In this document: one piece after another, positions 24,507 through 35,355 of the stretch
Numbering within the stretch: the stretch's first letter is position 1
Layout: each line of letters begins with the position of its first letter
Made by a program: the position numbers and the translations under genes
The notes under the pieces: model-generated
What the model was told of the DNA's origin: nothing
The model's input: the letters and a program-made list of their open reading frames with translations, nothing else
Databases searched by the model: none
Source of the DNA: Adiantum capillus-veneris
Taxonomy: Eukaryota > Streptophyta > Polypodiopsida > Polypodiales > Pteridaceae
Direction: 5' to 3'
Length of the DNA: 60,000 nucleotides
NCBI GenBank assembly: GCA_014529385.2
Contig: CM043947.1
Span: 125,495,891 to 125,555,890, forward strand

Positions 24507-24744
24507 TCGAGCATTGCGGCGGCTTCGATGGCGGCGAGGTGGTTGAGCGTGGCATCGATAGCACCTCCTTCTTCGCAGCAACACGCGATCCTTCACGACG
24601 GAAGCATTGAACGGTAAGTGACATACCCCTGTCCCTTTGAGCTTGCTAGGATCTTCTAGTTGTGTGTTTGCAGTCTTTCAAGGCTCGTACATAATGCACA
24701 TGCAAGTTCCCAACTTCCAACACGTACGGCAAAGCGTACATTTT

Positions 24745-24762
24745 TGGCGCCATTGTCGGGGA
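24745..24762 (+). promoter_or_regulatory. Primer-binding site, tRNA-Asp type
   Basis: TGGCGCCATTGTCGGGGA matches 16 of 18 bases of the tRNA-Asp site TGGCGCCGTTGCCGGGGA. It starts four bases after the LTR end, the usual spacing in plant gypsy elements. Confidence 0.8.
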
Positions 24763-25230
24763 GGGCCTTGCATTAAGCTTGAGGAGCACTCAGTGCTACC
24801 TCTAGAAGCCTTTCTTCCACCAGTTTTCTGTTTTCTAATGAGTTGTGGGGGAATTGTTAAATGGCTGCAATGGGCAGATTAGCAGGTTTTTGTTAGCTAC
24901 TATTAAAAGTGAATGTATTGCACAATTTTAGCAGGTTTTTGTCAGCTTCTGTTAAGTGGCTATAAGCTCTATCAATGTTGCACTGGACTTATTTTTGTTA
25001 GTTTTGCAAGATTTATAATGTGCAGGCGTTAGTAGGTCTGTAGTGAGTGTAGACAGTGAGAAGTAGAGTAGACAGTCAGCAGTAACTGTCTGTGAATGTG
25101 CAATGTAATGTGTTTGACAGTGTGTTAGCAGAGGTAGTTAGCATTAATTAGTTGTTAATTATCTTTGTTAGTTGAAAAGAGGTTAGACAGAGCTCGCAAG
25201 AGCTGTTGTCTGCGCGTGGGAGCTCGGCGT
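24763..25230 (+). other. Gypsy leader interrupted by element 2
   Basis: Non-coding, with repeated gcaggtttttgt(t/c)agct motifs. The 25.2-31.9 kb element is inserted at its right end. The gag relic at 32.5-34.9 kb, also plus strand, could be the displaced continuation of this element, but nothing in the sequence proves it. Confidence 0.4.
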
Positions 25231-25794
25231 TGTCGGAGGATATGTGTTTGAAACGTGAGCCAGGTCAGCACCGGGGCTGCTAGCTGTGAAAGAAGAGAGA
25301 AAAAAAAGATGCACAACACCGCACAATTGTCAAGTAACCTCTTCAAAAGAGGAACAAAGTGCCAAAATAATGAATTTTATGATGCTGACAAAATCCGCTG
25401 CATAATAGCCAAGGCGGTGCTGTTAGCAGCATCGTTAACTTAATTAATTACGAATTAAGGAGTTTAAGCTCCCGTTTACAAAATCTAGGCCAAATTAGTT
25501 TAGCATGCACTGATTCAAAATGTCCGCCGATGATCGGTTTTTATGAACGTTAGGCTAATCATGATGGACTGCCTGCAAAAAATTTCCTTGTGTTGCCAAA
25601 TCTGCCTCTTTCTGCTTATATTCTCGATTAGGAATGGCTTCCTCTCCGCAAGAGAGAGAAACAGTCCCGTTTTGCTTAGCTTTAACCTCTTTGCTTGCTT
25701 CCCTCGACTCCTTGCTTATCTCTTCCTCCGACTCCTTTGCTTATCTCCAAGAGCAAGAGGCCGAGAGTTGCCTCTTACTTGTCTGTGAGTGTGA

Positions 25795-25798
<4 letters not shown>

Positions 25799-25833
<35 letters not shown>
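25799..25833. repeat. (GA)n tract in left LTR of element 2
   Basis: About 17 ga units on the plus strand, CT on the transcribed minus strand. Confidence 0.95.
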
Positions 25834-25837
<4 letters not shown>

Positions 25838-26263
25838 CTTTTTCTGTCGTTCCTGCTCTTTTTTTACTTGATGCATTCCCAAAAACTCCCCTATTTTTAG
25901 CTTTTAAAAAAAATCCCCTCTTTGGTTGTCACGGCGCCTGTGATGTGGTAGGGCCGAGGTGGACCAGCTTGAAATGCAGCGCTTGTGGTGCCAAACAGGT
26001 TTGCCATGGCGAGGTGCTCAGCTCCCGCTTCAAGCTTGCGCTCGTCAGAGTCCCAAGACTGGGCGCCCTTCTTTCCCTGCACTGTTGAACGCACTTTGCC
26101 TGTACGTTTTTTTCTTATGCCCCTTCACACATGGTTACACCATTTCCCTTATTGGGCGGGCGGCCATATAGCCCTTGGACAGCCATGCCTCTCTAACTTC
26201 CTTGGGCGGCCTTTAATTTATGGATGGCCACTACTGTGTACAACACATTTGGCACGCATATCG

Positions 26264-26461
26264 TCATGCTTTCGTAAAGGCGCCACATTTGGTATACATA
26301 TCGGGCAAGGCATTGCTAAGCACAACATTTTTCTCCAGCAGTCCTTGACTAACATTATCCTCGTGAATTTTGATGCCCATATCAACATCTCGTATAACGC
26401 CACACGCCTTTAAGATGCAGGTATAGGTGATTGCATTTGCTGGAAGGCATTCCCTTCGCAT
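26264..26461 (-). pseudogene. PPR protein fragment captured in LTR (left copy)
   Basis: Open minus frame of 65 codons containing NAITYTCILKACG, GIKIHEDNVSQGLLEKN and NALPDMYTKCGAF. These match the plant PLS-class pentatricopeptide repeat pattern (..TF..ILKAC...G..IH......GL..D..V.NAL.DMY.KCG). PPR proteins bind organellar RNA, but only about two motifs are present and the usual continuation (A..VFD.M..R) is replaced by a frame break, so this is a gene fragment. It lies in U3 in the same orientation as the element and recurs in the other LTR, so it was captured before this copy transposed. Confidence 0.85.
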
Positions 26462-27228
26462 TCGGTTAGAACTTCATTGAGCTTCTTTGCCACAACCTTA
26501 TCAACATCAGGCAGTCCCTAAATGACAATATTGTCTCAAGTTTCATCGCTCATATCAGTGTCTTTCATCCAGCTCAGCAGTGCCGGCAACTGACACCGAC
26601 CTCAAGCCGTATTATCTCATCAACCTAGACTTTGTCTGACGAGCCATAAATTCTTGTAGACTTCTGAAGCTGCATAGAATGCATACAAACCCTGCTAGCC
26701 TGTAAAATTCCCAGATGGCACAAGCGGACCAGACTGGTACGGAACTGGCCCTCAGTGAATCTTTAATATCTTGGCAACCGCAACTCCGATTGTTAATCTG
26801 AAAAGACCGACGCGCTCTACAAAGTGAGCACTTCAAACCCATGCATTCATTTCGTTTTTGTCCCCTTAGCTATAGTTGCCCAATCCAGTACGGATATGCA
26901 ATTGACTCAAACTTCAAACTGCCATAACTTCTTCACCGTAGCTCCAATCGACGAGCTATAAAGACAGACCCATAGAGCACTTCTAGCATTGCAGTTCTAG
27001 ACCATAATATCCTATCTATAATCACTTCAAGCATACTTATTTTTAGCATAATCAAGGCATCTGTTGGCTCTTTAAGCCACATCACCTGGCATACATTAAT
27101 CGTAAACTAGCTTGTTAGCAAGCACTGAACATTGACCATTAATCACGTAAGCTTCAGTTAAGCCCAATGTGCATCTTTCTGGTATCTTTCTTAGCATGGG
27201 AGCGGAGCTACATGACATCACTCCCTCT

Positions 27229-28126
27229 GAACCTGCACAGCCTCTGGTCTATGCCAATTGCACTTTAATCTGCATTTGTTATAGGTACCTTAAGCTCGTT
27301 GGCATCATCAGACCCACGTAACTGGTAAACATATGGAAAATAATGTAATGCTTATACCCTATCATCAATGTTCTAGCTTAATCATTAGGTAGCTGGCCAT
27401 CAAAAATCTTGGAACCGTATCTGCCGTATCTCCAAAGCACTCAATCATGGAAAACTTGTTTAGTTAACCCCGCCAGACTCAAGTGCTCCAGTTAATGATG
27501 CACACGGCTTGACCATCAAGCTCACTTTAGGGAACCCTGTCAAGCTCAAGTACGCCTTACTCTTCACACGTAATGGCTGTCAAGTCCTTTACTTCAAGTT
27601 CTGGTAGCAGAACCAACTTATAAGATGTGAAGATACTTCATCAATTGTCCAAAGAAGTAAAGTGGAAGCTATCCATGTAAGCTTATTGATCGCATAAACA
27701 AAACTCTTTTGACTTAGCATAACCTAGAAAACAAAACCTTGTACCATGCAACCTGCTACAAGAAACGACTGATATCCTTTGAATTTGCAACTTTCACTTT
27801 AGAAGCCTCCAAGATCAAACCAAATAATAAGGAATTGCCCACACACTAGAGCATCATAATATCCACATGAGCATACATTTCCTGTATCAATCAACATCAA
27901 GCATTTCTGGTGCAAATATGCTACCCGTGGTTCAAATAGCACGTCATTACTATGCATACTTGACAACATTCATCCATATTGAATCTGCTTATCAGTCTCC
28001 TTAGAATCTCCTGGATCAAACACCATTGAGATCACATAGCATTGATGGGCTCCACAATATACTAGAGCTTCACCTGAAGCATAGTGCAACACCCACATCT
28101 CATAAACTTTTGGCAACTTAAGCTCG
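27229..28126 (-). other. Non-coding 3' interior of element 2
   Basis: Between the acidic ORF and the 3' LTR. No frame of interest. This is the place where pol would sit in an autonomous element. Confidence 0.5.
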
Positions 28127-28534
28127 TTACCTGCTAGCAAGCATTAAAGAATTTTGATTCCCTTTTACTGGCAGCCAAGCCATCACTGACATAAGCATCA
28201 ACAGGAATAGCATCCAAATACAGCCACATTTGGCACATTGTCCAAGAAAATGAAAAACCCTGTGCACTTTTTGCAGTATCAATGATGATTTAGCATCATC
28301 ACCCCCTCTAGCTTCATGGTCATCACAAAAAACGTTGGGACTCTCTAGACCTGTATCATCAGAGGAGTTTTTACGTGTTGGTGTTTCAACTTGATCATGA
28401 AAAACAGCTTCAACCTGTAAATCTTCATCCATAGCATCCTCGGAAAAATCACCCTTGGAAGTCTCAACATTCATCAAAACTGTAGGAGTTATCTCCTCAT
28501 GCAGCCCATGTACAAGCATAGATGTAAAATCCAT
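28127..28534 (-). CDS. Acidic ORF of element 2 with hydrophobic end, function unknown
   Basis: 135 codons, Glu/Asp-rich in the first two thirds (GDFSEDAMDEDLQVEAV, SSDDTGLES), then CAKCGCIW and a strongly hydrophobic MLFLLMLMSVMAWL segment that could span a membrane. Interrupted acidic frames extend upstream to about 29,000 (for example EELFDACTSSEG), so the original ORF was longer. Position and composition parallel the acidic ORF of element 1. No enzyme motif. It may be a shared accessory protein of these elements or chance composition. I infer the former, weakly. Confidence 0.4.
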   Translation of the reverse strand: MDFTSMLVHGLHEEITPTVLMNVETSKGDFSEDAMDEDLQVEAVFHDQVETPTRKNSSDDTGLESPNVFCDDHEARGGDDAKSSLILQKVHRVFHFLGQCAKCGCIWMLFLLMLMSVMAWLPVKGNQNSLMLASR

Positions 28535-29004
28535 GTCAATAATCTGTTCACAATCAGTATGATCTAGTCAATTTTCATACTCATCAATATCATCCTGTGC
28601 TTCCTCATCTACATCCATGTTACTTAGCAATCCATCATAGCACTGCAAAGGTTCATCTGGCACCCCCTCTGAAGAGGTACATGCATCAAAAAGCTCTTCT
28701 ATACTATCATGATCATCTTCTTCAGATCTAGACTAAAAATCATCAATTATGGAATCCTCTAGCAATCATAGGTTCATTGGCATTCTCAGGCTCATCCTGT
28801 GCTAGGTCCACAATCTTGGTCTCTTCATCAGCTATTGTGTATATAATAGCTTTATTTATGCAATCATCTGCAACAACATGTTATCCTGCTCGGCTATAGT
28901 GCAAATAGTTTCAGTAATATCCTATAGAGGCTCACCTGCTTGATGAACTCCTTCAAAGTAACCCATGTCAAGGTCATCAGCTTGTGAACCGCTTGTCGTA
29001 CAGT

Positions 29005-29702
29005 CTACGTCTTCACTGGAACGATTATTGGAGGTAGCATCCATGCGAGCAATCTTTGAAAAAAAACGTATAATGTTTCAGCATTAAATTCATCATTTAC
29101 GTTTTCTTCGTTCCTCAAAATATGCTCCTCCGAAACTGAATCTCGTACTTCCAATTTCGCATTTTCTTTAGCTTTGCTTCTTGCAAAAATGTGTTCCCAA
29201 AATTCATCATAGTTGAGGAACTGTATTTGATCCCCTTCACCTTTACCGAAGACAATCTGGCTTTGTTCAGTAATATTCTTTATTTCTAGATCTAGAATCC
29301 TTGAGCTTTTGTAAATAAATTCCTCTGCAAAATAGTCCCACCGTGTGAGATATGCTTCTGCCAGTTCTTGAACCTGCCTTTTAAAATCTCAGTTTACAAC
29401 CTCTTCAAAAGCTGCAATCATTCGATCTTATGGAATATTTTGGCTCTTCATCTCGGCTTCATAACATGCAATAAAACATTCTGGATCATATCCTTGAAAA
29501 ACACGATACTGCTCCCATACAATATCAAGTGCCATCTCTACTACATCATCAATTTTCTTTTTATCTACATGTATTTCGCTCCCTGTAGACATCCCTCAAC
29601 TAATTCTAGTATTTTTGGTACTTCTGCAATTGCTAGATTTTTATCAAATCCATTGGAATTGAAATTGTTAATAAACTGCTTCAGTTGTTCCGGCATCTCC
29701 AT
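29005..29702 (-). pseudogene. Gag-like relic of element 2
   Basis: Minus strand, ATG at 29,702 about 20 bases inside the primer site. The first 45 codons (QLKQFINNFNSNG, KILELVEGCLQG) end at a TAG (29,567-29,565). A second frame then continues to 29,005 with two internal stops (TAA, TGA), reading helical, aromatic segments such as VWEQYRVFQGYDPE, FEEVVN and AYLTRWDYFAEEF. Position right after the primer site and helical content fit Gag. The sequence similarity is too weak for me to name a Pfam family. At least one frameshift, so non-functional. Confidence 0.5.
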
Positions 29703-29723
29703 CTTAACCTCCCACCCCGGCTC

Positions 29724-29743
29724 GTTTCACGTCGGATTCACCA
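29724..29743 (-). promoter_or_regulatory. Candidate primer-binding site of element 2
   Basis: The minus strand reads TGGTGAATCCGACGTGAAAC two bases inside the LTR. It begins TGG, as expected for the complement of a tRNA CCA end. I could not identify the tRNA. Confidence 0.5.
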
Positions 29744-30290
29744 AGTGTCGGGGGATACGTGTTCAAAACATGAACTGGGTCAGGGCTGCTAGCTGTGGAG
29801 AAGAGAGAAATAAAAGATGCACCACACCGCACAATTGTCAAGTAACCTCTTCGAAACAGGAACAAAGTGCCAAAAATAAATGAATTTTATGAGGCCGACA
29901 AAATCGACGCACAATAGCCAAGGCGGTGCTATTAACAACATCATTAACTTAATTAATTACAAATTAAGGAGTTTAAGCTCCCATTTACAAAATATAGGCC
30001 AAATTAGTTTAGCTTGCAGTGATTCAAAATGTCCATCGGTGATCGGTGTTGATGATTGTAAGGCTAATCATGATGAATTGCTCGCAAACATTTTCCCTGT
30101 GTTGCCAAATCTACCTCTTTTTGCTTATATTCTCGATCAGGAATGACTTTCTCTCCGCAAGAGAGAGAGTCCCGCTTTGCTTAGCTTTAACCTCCTTGCT
30201 TGCTTCCTTCAACTCCTTGCTTATCTCTTCCTCCGACTCCTTGCTTATCTCCAAGAGCAGAGGGTGAGAGTTGCCTCTTACTTGTCCACG

Positions 30291-30293
<3 letters not shown>

Positions 30294-30348
<55 letters not shown>
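30294..30348. repeat. (GA)n tract in right LTR of element 2
   Basis: About 27 ga units. The homologous tract in the other LTR has about 17, so it has changed length since insertion. Confidence 0.95.
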
Positions 30349-30352
<4 letters not shown>

Positions 30353-30376
30353 CATCCGAGAGCGGGAGAGAGAGAG

Positions 30377-30460
30377 AGCCCTTCTTGCTTCGAGAACGAG
30401 AGAGCCCCTTCTTGCTTCAAGAACGAGCGAGCCCCTTCTTGCCTCAAGAATGAGAGAGAA
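30377..30460. repeat. ~28-bp minisatellite, three copies
   Basis: agagcccttcttgcttcgag, agagccccttcttgcttcaag and cgagccccttcttgcctcaag in series. Absent from the left LTR. Confidence 0.8.
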
Positions 30461-30924
30461 AGAGAGCTCTAGCTTACATCCAAGAGCGAGAGCCCTTTTT
30501 CTATCGTTCCTGCTCTTTTTTGACTCTACACAATGCCCCTCCTTGCCCTCGTTGATGCATTCCCAAAAACGCCCTTATTTTTATCTTTTTTTAAAAATCC
30601 CCTCTTTGCCAGCGTGACAACCCGCCTGTGACGTGGCAGGGCCGCGGTGGACCAGCTTGAAATGCAACGCTTATGGTGCCAAACAAGTTTTCCATGGCGA
30701 GTTGCACTCCTGCTTCAAGCTTGCTCTCGTCAGAGCTTTCCAACGCTGGGCGCGAGCCCTTTTTTACCTGCGTTGTTGAACGCACGCTGCCTACACGTTT
30801 TTCTCCTCTACTTTCTTACACCCCTTCACACATGGTTAACCCATTTCCCTCATTGGGCGGGCGGCCATATAATATGGCCCTTGGACGGCCATTGCCTCTT
30901 TAACTTCCTTGGGCGGCCTTCAGT

Positions 30925-31167
30925 TTATGGGCGGCAACTACGGTGTACAACACATTTGGCACGCATACCATCATGCTTTCTAAAGGTGCCACATTTGGTA
31001 TACATATCGGGCAAGGCATTGCTAAGCAAAACATTTTTCTCCAGCAGCCCTTGACTAACATTATCATTGTGAATTTCAATGCCCCTATCAACATCTCGTA
31101 TAATGCCACATGCCTTTAAGATGCAGGTATAGGTGATTGCATTCGTCGGAAGGCATTCCCTTCGCAT
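30925..31167 (-). pseudogene. PPR protein fragment captured in LTR (right copy)
   Basis: 80-codon minus frame homologous to 26,264-26,461, with ILKACGIIRDVDRG, GLLEKNVLLSNAL and DMYTKCGTF, plus a few codons beyond the break in the other copy (HDGMRAKCVVH). Differences from the left copy include both silent and replacement changes, as expected for neutral drift. Confidence 0.85.
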
Positions 31168-31908
31168 TCGGTTAGAACTTCACTGAGATTCCTTGCCACA
31201 ACCTTATCAACATCTGGCAGTCCCTAAATGACAATATCGTCTCGAATTTCATCACTCATATCAGTGTCTTTCATTCAGCTCAGTAGTGTGGGCAACTGAC
31301 ACTGATCTCAAAACGTATCATCAACCCGGACTCTGTCTGAAGAGTCGTAAATTCTTGTAGACTTCTCAAGCTACATAGAACACATACAAACCTTGCTAGG
31401 CTATAAAATTCCCAGATGGCACTCCCACCAAGCAGAACCAGCCCCGGTGAATCTTTAACGGCCAATATCTTGGCAATCGGAACTCCAATCGCTAATCTGA
31501 AAAGACCGCGCTCCACAAAGTGAGCACTTCAGACCCATGCATTCATTGCATTTATGTCCCCTCCGTTGCAGTTGCCCAATCTAGTACGGATCTGCAATTG
31601 ACTAAAACTTCAAACTGCCATAACTTCTTCACCGTAGCTCCAATCGACGAGCCATAAAGACAGGCCGATAGAGCACTTCTAGCACTGCAGTTCTAGACCA
31701 TAATCTCCCATCTATAATCACTTTAAGCATACTTCGTTTTAGCATCATCAAGGCATCTGTTGGCCCTTTAAAGCCGCATCTGACATACATTAATCGTAAA
31801 CTAGCTTGTTAGCAAGCATTAAACACACTGGCCATTAATCAGGTAAGCTTCATTTAAGCCCAATGTGTATCTTTTTGATATCTTTCTTAGAATGGGAGCG
31901 GAGCTGCA

Positions 31909-32527
31909 CAGCGTCCATGTGACAATATTATCCTCATGAATTTTTTTTGTGAAAAAAGTTTATTAAAAATAAAATAAAATAAAAATAATAAAAACACTCG
32001 AGATATTTGAGACTAAAAAGAAAACTCAAAACAAAAATTAAAAAAACCTTATCTTAAAAGGAAGGATTGGAATCATTCCCCGAGACTCGAGCCCGAGCCT
32101 GAGCCCAGGCCCAGGCCGAGGCCCAAGCCTAGGCCTCAATCCTCAGTCTCATGATATACTATACACACTACTTTATATATAAAGAATAGGACCTCAAGTT
32201 AAGGGAGGGCATGTGGGACAAGTTCCTCAAGTCCTCCACGATTCCCTTTACACTCACCCTTTGGACTTATTAATTCTAGCCCTCTCCCCACCTAGGAAAA
32301 GACTAGTTTTAGGATTCTGAGGGTTGTATGTAGCCGAATTGGGATTGTAAAGCACGACACGTTCCTCTAGCCAAGACGCTTGTTTTGAGCTATCACACAC
32401 CATATCCCGTGGCTTGGATAAAAAAAGGGGACCAAAAATATTTAAAAAATTGGATTGTAAACACCTAAAAAACTAGGTGAGCAGCTTTCACGGGCACTCA
32501 CCAACACTTCTAGAGTGCTGAAGTCAC
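31909..32527. other. A-rich stretch and degenerate hexamer repeat
   Basis: 31,940-32,050 is A-rich and low complexity. 32,083-32,146 is a run of gagccc/gaggcc/caggcc-type hexamers. No gene. Confidence 0.5.
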
Positions 32528-34910
32528 ATGCACCTACGCTCTGGTCTTGTGCTAGAGGACGAGCACATAGAGAGTGTCTCCGTTTATGCGGGCAATCATT
32601 ATTCCTCCACCTTAGGCTCTAGGCCCTCAGTGGGAACCCAAGGTAGTGCCACTCAGGACCCACATATTGCATCTAGTGACTCTTCCTTTGACTATAACAT
32701 CTGGAGGGTTACCTGATGCCTAATCTCGATAGCTCAAGCCAAGACATGCATGCCATGGGCCCACGGTCCCGGCTAAGCGTGCTTAGCCGCTCGAAGGAAA
32801 CCTTTAGTAGAGCCGCTCACTCCAAACATGGAGCTATGATGTAAATGAGGGGGGTGGGGAAGTAAATTCGTCATTCATGACCAATGTAGACTCCATGCTC
32901 TTGGAGAGTGTGCATGTGAATACTCCATTCACTGCACCCCCTGGCTCTTCATAGCTATTCCCCTTCGAGGTTATATTACTTGATGGTAGAATCCTTGCCG
33001 AAGTGCAAGAGGTTGAGCAGTATATCATTGCACCTAGGGAAAAGGAAATCGAGAGCTTACGTAGGGCAGAGCAAAGGAGAGAGTTAAAAGCAAAATCCCC
33101 TATGTCAACATCCATGCCAGGCGAGCAATCAAGTGCTATTGAATTAGCGACTACTAAGGGTCGATCCATAGAGAGCCACATTGCATCTAGTTCAAAGGAC
33201 ACCCCTAGCACCTCAATCCTAGATGGAGCATTTCTAAACAAAAACTGGGAGTATGAACTACAAATGGAGACTTTAACCGACCTATACACAGGTCACAACT
33301 ATCACGTGGGTTGGTTAGATGTCGTACAATCCACAACAGGGGCTTCTAGTGTAGAGGATCAACAATAAAGAGTTTGTGAGGTCATCCATAGGGTTATTAA
33401 GATGGAGAGACCAAACAAGGGGATCCACATGCCTTCAACGAGTCTCATGAGATTTTTGGATACAGGGAAGACTAAGCAACCAACCTTATCGCGGATGGAG
33501 ACTCCCTTGGTAAGTCCAATGGATCCTCCATATGTTGTTTTTCTAGGGGTCTCAGTACAATATGAGCCCACAAGTGATAGCTTTACCTTTCCAAGTGTAG
33601 CTCATCTTTCTCTTGATGACACCAGGGCTACCATGCCTACCCTAGTGATGGGCATGACAAAAAACACGCCATGGACTTCATTTGTTATTAAAGCACCGCT
33701 ACATGGTAGCTCAATGCTTGCAACAGTACCTACAAGTGTGTACCAATCATATACACCTATGGATCCTCGTGCTCATGTAGCTACCCCTCCCATTGTTTCA
33801 TTAACTTATGCTCCACAACCACAACATCCAAGCTCTTATTTCAATGGGACCATATCAACTACCACGCCTGTTATGCCTAGGGCCACACATATGAACTTTG
33901 GGCCACCACATGGCACAACACCGAACCAAACTTAGAACCCAAGGGCTTCCTATACACCAAGCCCAATGCCAATACCTACTCCACATGTAGTCTCTGGAGT
34001 GCCTTTACCCACGCGATGCCTGCTCACTTAGGTGACTTGGAAACATTTGCTCAAGCTATCACTCAATCTATTGCTGAGAATATGTGTAACACACGAGATA
34101 GGGAGCTTAGAAGTAAGACATTACAAATATCCAAAGCTCACACAAAAATTTAGTGGAGATGGGGATGTGAGAAAGCATATCGAAGTGCTTGAACAAACAT
34201 GCAATTCCCTAGGAGAACGCAACGACCTGCATAAGAGTAATTCTTTAAGCCTGACCTTAAGTGAAAAGGTTTGGGATTGGTATAGAACCTTAAGAGTGGA
34301 AGAAAAAACGATTTACCCTACTCTTAGGAGGCTGTTCTTGAAAGAATACATACGAGAGGGAGTGCTTTGGGGTGTAGCATCTCAGCTCCAGAAACACCAA
34401 CAAGAGGAAGGAGAGTCCATGAGAGACTTTATTAGTCGCTTGAAGCGTTTGAATTCTCGTTGTAATTCAAATGAGCGCTTCAATAATAGCCAATTTCTTG
34501 ATAGATTCATTAGGAGATTATGACATGAGGATATCTACAATGGCCTAGTCATTAGAGGTATCACCACTTGCGAAGTAGTCACCACTAATGCGATCCAATT
34601 AGAGGATAATTTAATGATTCAAGGAGAAAGAGTGTCTGTTGAGCCTAAATCTACTAGCTCGCAAGCATTGGTGCATCAACCAATAAACCTAAAGCCTATT
34701 GCTAAGGAGCCAAAGATATCTGAGATGACTTTAGCAGATCTCACCAAGGCCATTCAAGAGAGTCTTAGAGACAATCATGCTCCACAAAACACTCATCTAT
34801 TTCCAAGAAGGGAGCAATAATGGTACTCGGTTTACTATGGTCCACATAGTACCAATGAATGCCCTACATTTAGAGTAAAATTTAATGGGAATTGCAATGC
34901 CTGTGGAAGG
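32528..34910 (+). pseudogene. Ty3/gypsy Gag relic
   Basis: It starts with MHLRSGLVLEDE (32,528), a start resembling plant gypsy Gag (M..RSG). From 33,003 one frame continues to about 34,910 with four in-frame stops (at about 33,366, 33,933, 34,521 and 34,818) and a local frameshift near 34,115. Core features at 34,120-34,520 match Retrotrans_gag: FSGDGDVRKHIEVLE, SLTLSEKVWDWYRTL, FLKEYIREG and ESMRDFISRLKRL. A Pro/Thr/Ser-rich linker precedes it, and a degenerate cysteine/histidine cluster (HSTNECP, CNACGRYG) near 34,850-34,915 may be the old zinc knuckle. Pol is missing. The sequence breaks off into an LTR-like region. Confidence 0.75.
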
Positions 34911-34940
34911 TATGGTTGTAGATGGCTGGATAATTCACTA

Positions 34941-35335
34941 TGTGGGAACGTCCTCTTAGGAGATGGGCAACGAATTACTTAGTAGTTACTATGGTAATTA
35001 CTACAGTAAACCCGAAGTGTATAAATAGGGCCCATTACATTGTTATCAGGTTGGCAATTGTTATCATTTGGGTTAGCGCTTTGGCTACACTTGTACTTGA
35101 GAATCATTGGCAGTATTGTCGGCTGTACTCTCTTTGTAAATCATATTCGCTGTAATCTTGATCTGTAATTCCAATCATGACATATATTCTAGTTACACTT
35201 ACTTCTCGTCCAGTCTTCTGAATCTGAATCTGAACCTTATTTCCAGTACATAAGTCTGATTCTTATTCCAGTATCCAAATTCCAGTCCATTAGAAAATAT
35301 GAACCCTCTAGGGGCCCTTTGGGATTAAGGTTAAC
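34941..35335 (+). repeat. LTR-like promoter region into which the CACTA element inserted
   Basis: From tgtgggaacgtcc (34,941) the sequence has plant-LTR character: TATAAATA at 35,020-35,027, then CT-poor leader DNA with repeated attccagt. It may be a solo LTR ending ..ccagtcca (35,290), but the flanks do not show a target duplication. The CACTA element sits at its right end. DNA resumes at 41,201. Confidence 0.4.
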
Positions 35336-35347
35336 ACTACAAGAGGC
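35336..35347 (+). repeat. 5' terminal inverted repeat of CACTA element
   Basis: CACTACAAGAGG, perfect partner at 41,189-41,200. Similarity stops after 12 bp. Confidence 0.97.
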
Positions 35348-35355
35348 TATTCATA

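Larger units (their letters stand above)
24057..24740 (+). repeat. 5' LTR of a plus-strand Ty3/gypsy element
   Basis: The right end is fixed by the adjacent primer-binding site: LTR ends ..gcgtaca at 24,740. The left end is inferred from the inverted terminal match TGTATGC (24,057) to GCGTACA. It contains TTATAAAAGG at 24,329-24,338, then a GT run (24,431-24,447) and a long GA tract (24,455-24,503) in the transcribed part. A splice-donor-like cggtaagtga follows at about 24,610. No matching 3' LTR was seen in the window. Confidence 0.65.
25231..27212 (-). repeat. 3' LTR of element 2
   Basis: Left copy of the repeat. On the minus strand it contains, in order, U3 with the PPR fragment, a TATA-like CTAAAAATAGGGG near 25,895, then a CT tract (plus-strand (ga) at 25,799-25,833) in the leader part. 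The tract is shorter than in the other LTR. Confidence 0.8.
25231..31908 (-). mobile_element. Non-autonomous LTR retrotransposon with ~2-kb LTRs and PPR fragment (element 2)
   Basis: Direct repeats of 1,982 bp (25,231-27,212) and 2,163 bp (29,746-31,908), both starting TGTCGG and ending GCT(A/G)CA, flank a 2.5-kb interior. Minus orientation is shown by the candidate primer site (29,743-29,724), the polypurine-like tract AGAGGGAGTGATGTCA next to the 3' LTR (27,213-27,228), and gag-like plus acidic frames on that strand. No RT or integrase. Flanks share GCGT (25,227-25,230 and 31,911-31,914), offset by two bases from an exact target duplication. LTRs differ by about one base in ten where compared. 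Motifs such as aatctgaaaagac and cgacgagc recur in element 1 LTRs, suggesting related families. Confidence 0.85.
29746..31908 (-). repeat. 5' LTR of element 2
   Basis: Right copy. It is longer than the left copy mainly because of an expanded GA tract (30,294-30,348) and a threefold ~28-base repeat (agagccccttcttgcttcaagaacg and variants, about 30,377-30,455). TATA-like GATAAAAATAAGG near 30,575 on the minus strand. Confidence 0.8.

Noticed and set aside
30177-30617. Plus ORF rich in Arg-Glu
   Set aside because: Reading of the GA tract and the 28-bp minisatellite. The element is transcribed from the other strand.
32083-32146. Coding or regulatory hexamer array
   Set aside because: Degenerate gagccc/gaggcc run with no frame or binding-site logic I can defend.
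24763-34910. Claim that the 24-kb LTR and the 32.5-34.9 kb gag are one element split by element 2
   Set aside because: Strand and order fit, but no sequence continuity can be shown and no matching 3' LTR exists in the window, so it is left as a possibility only.
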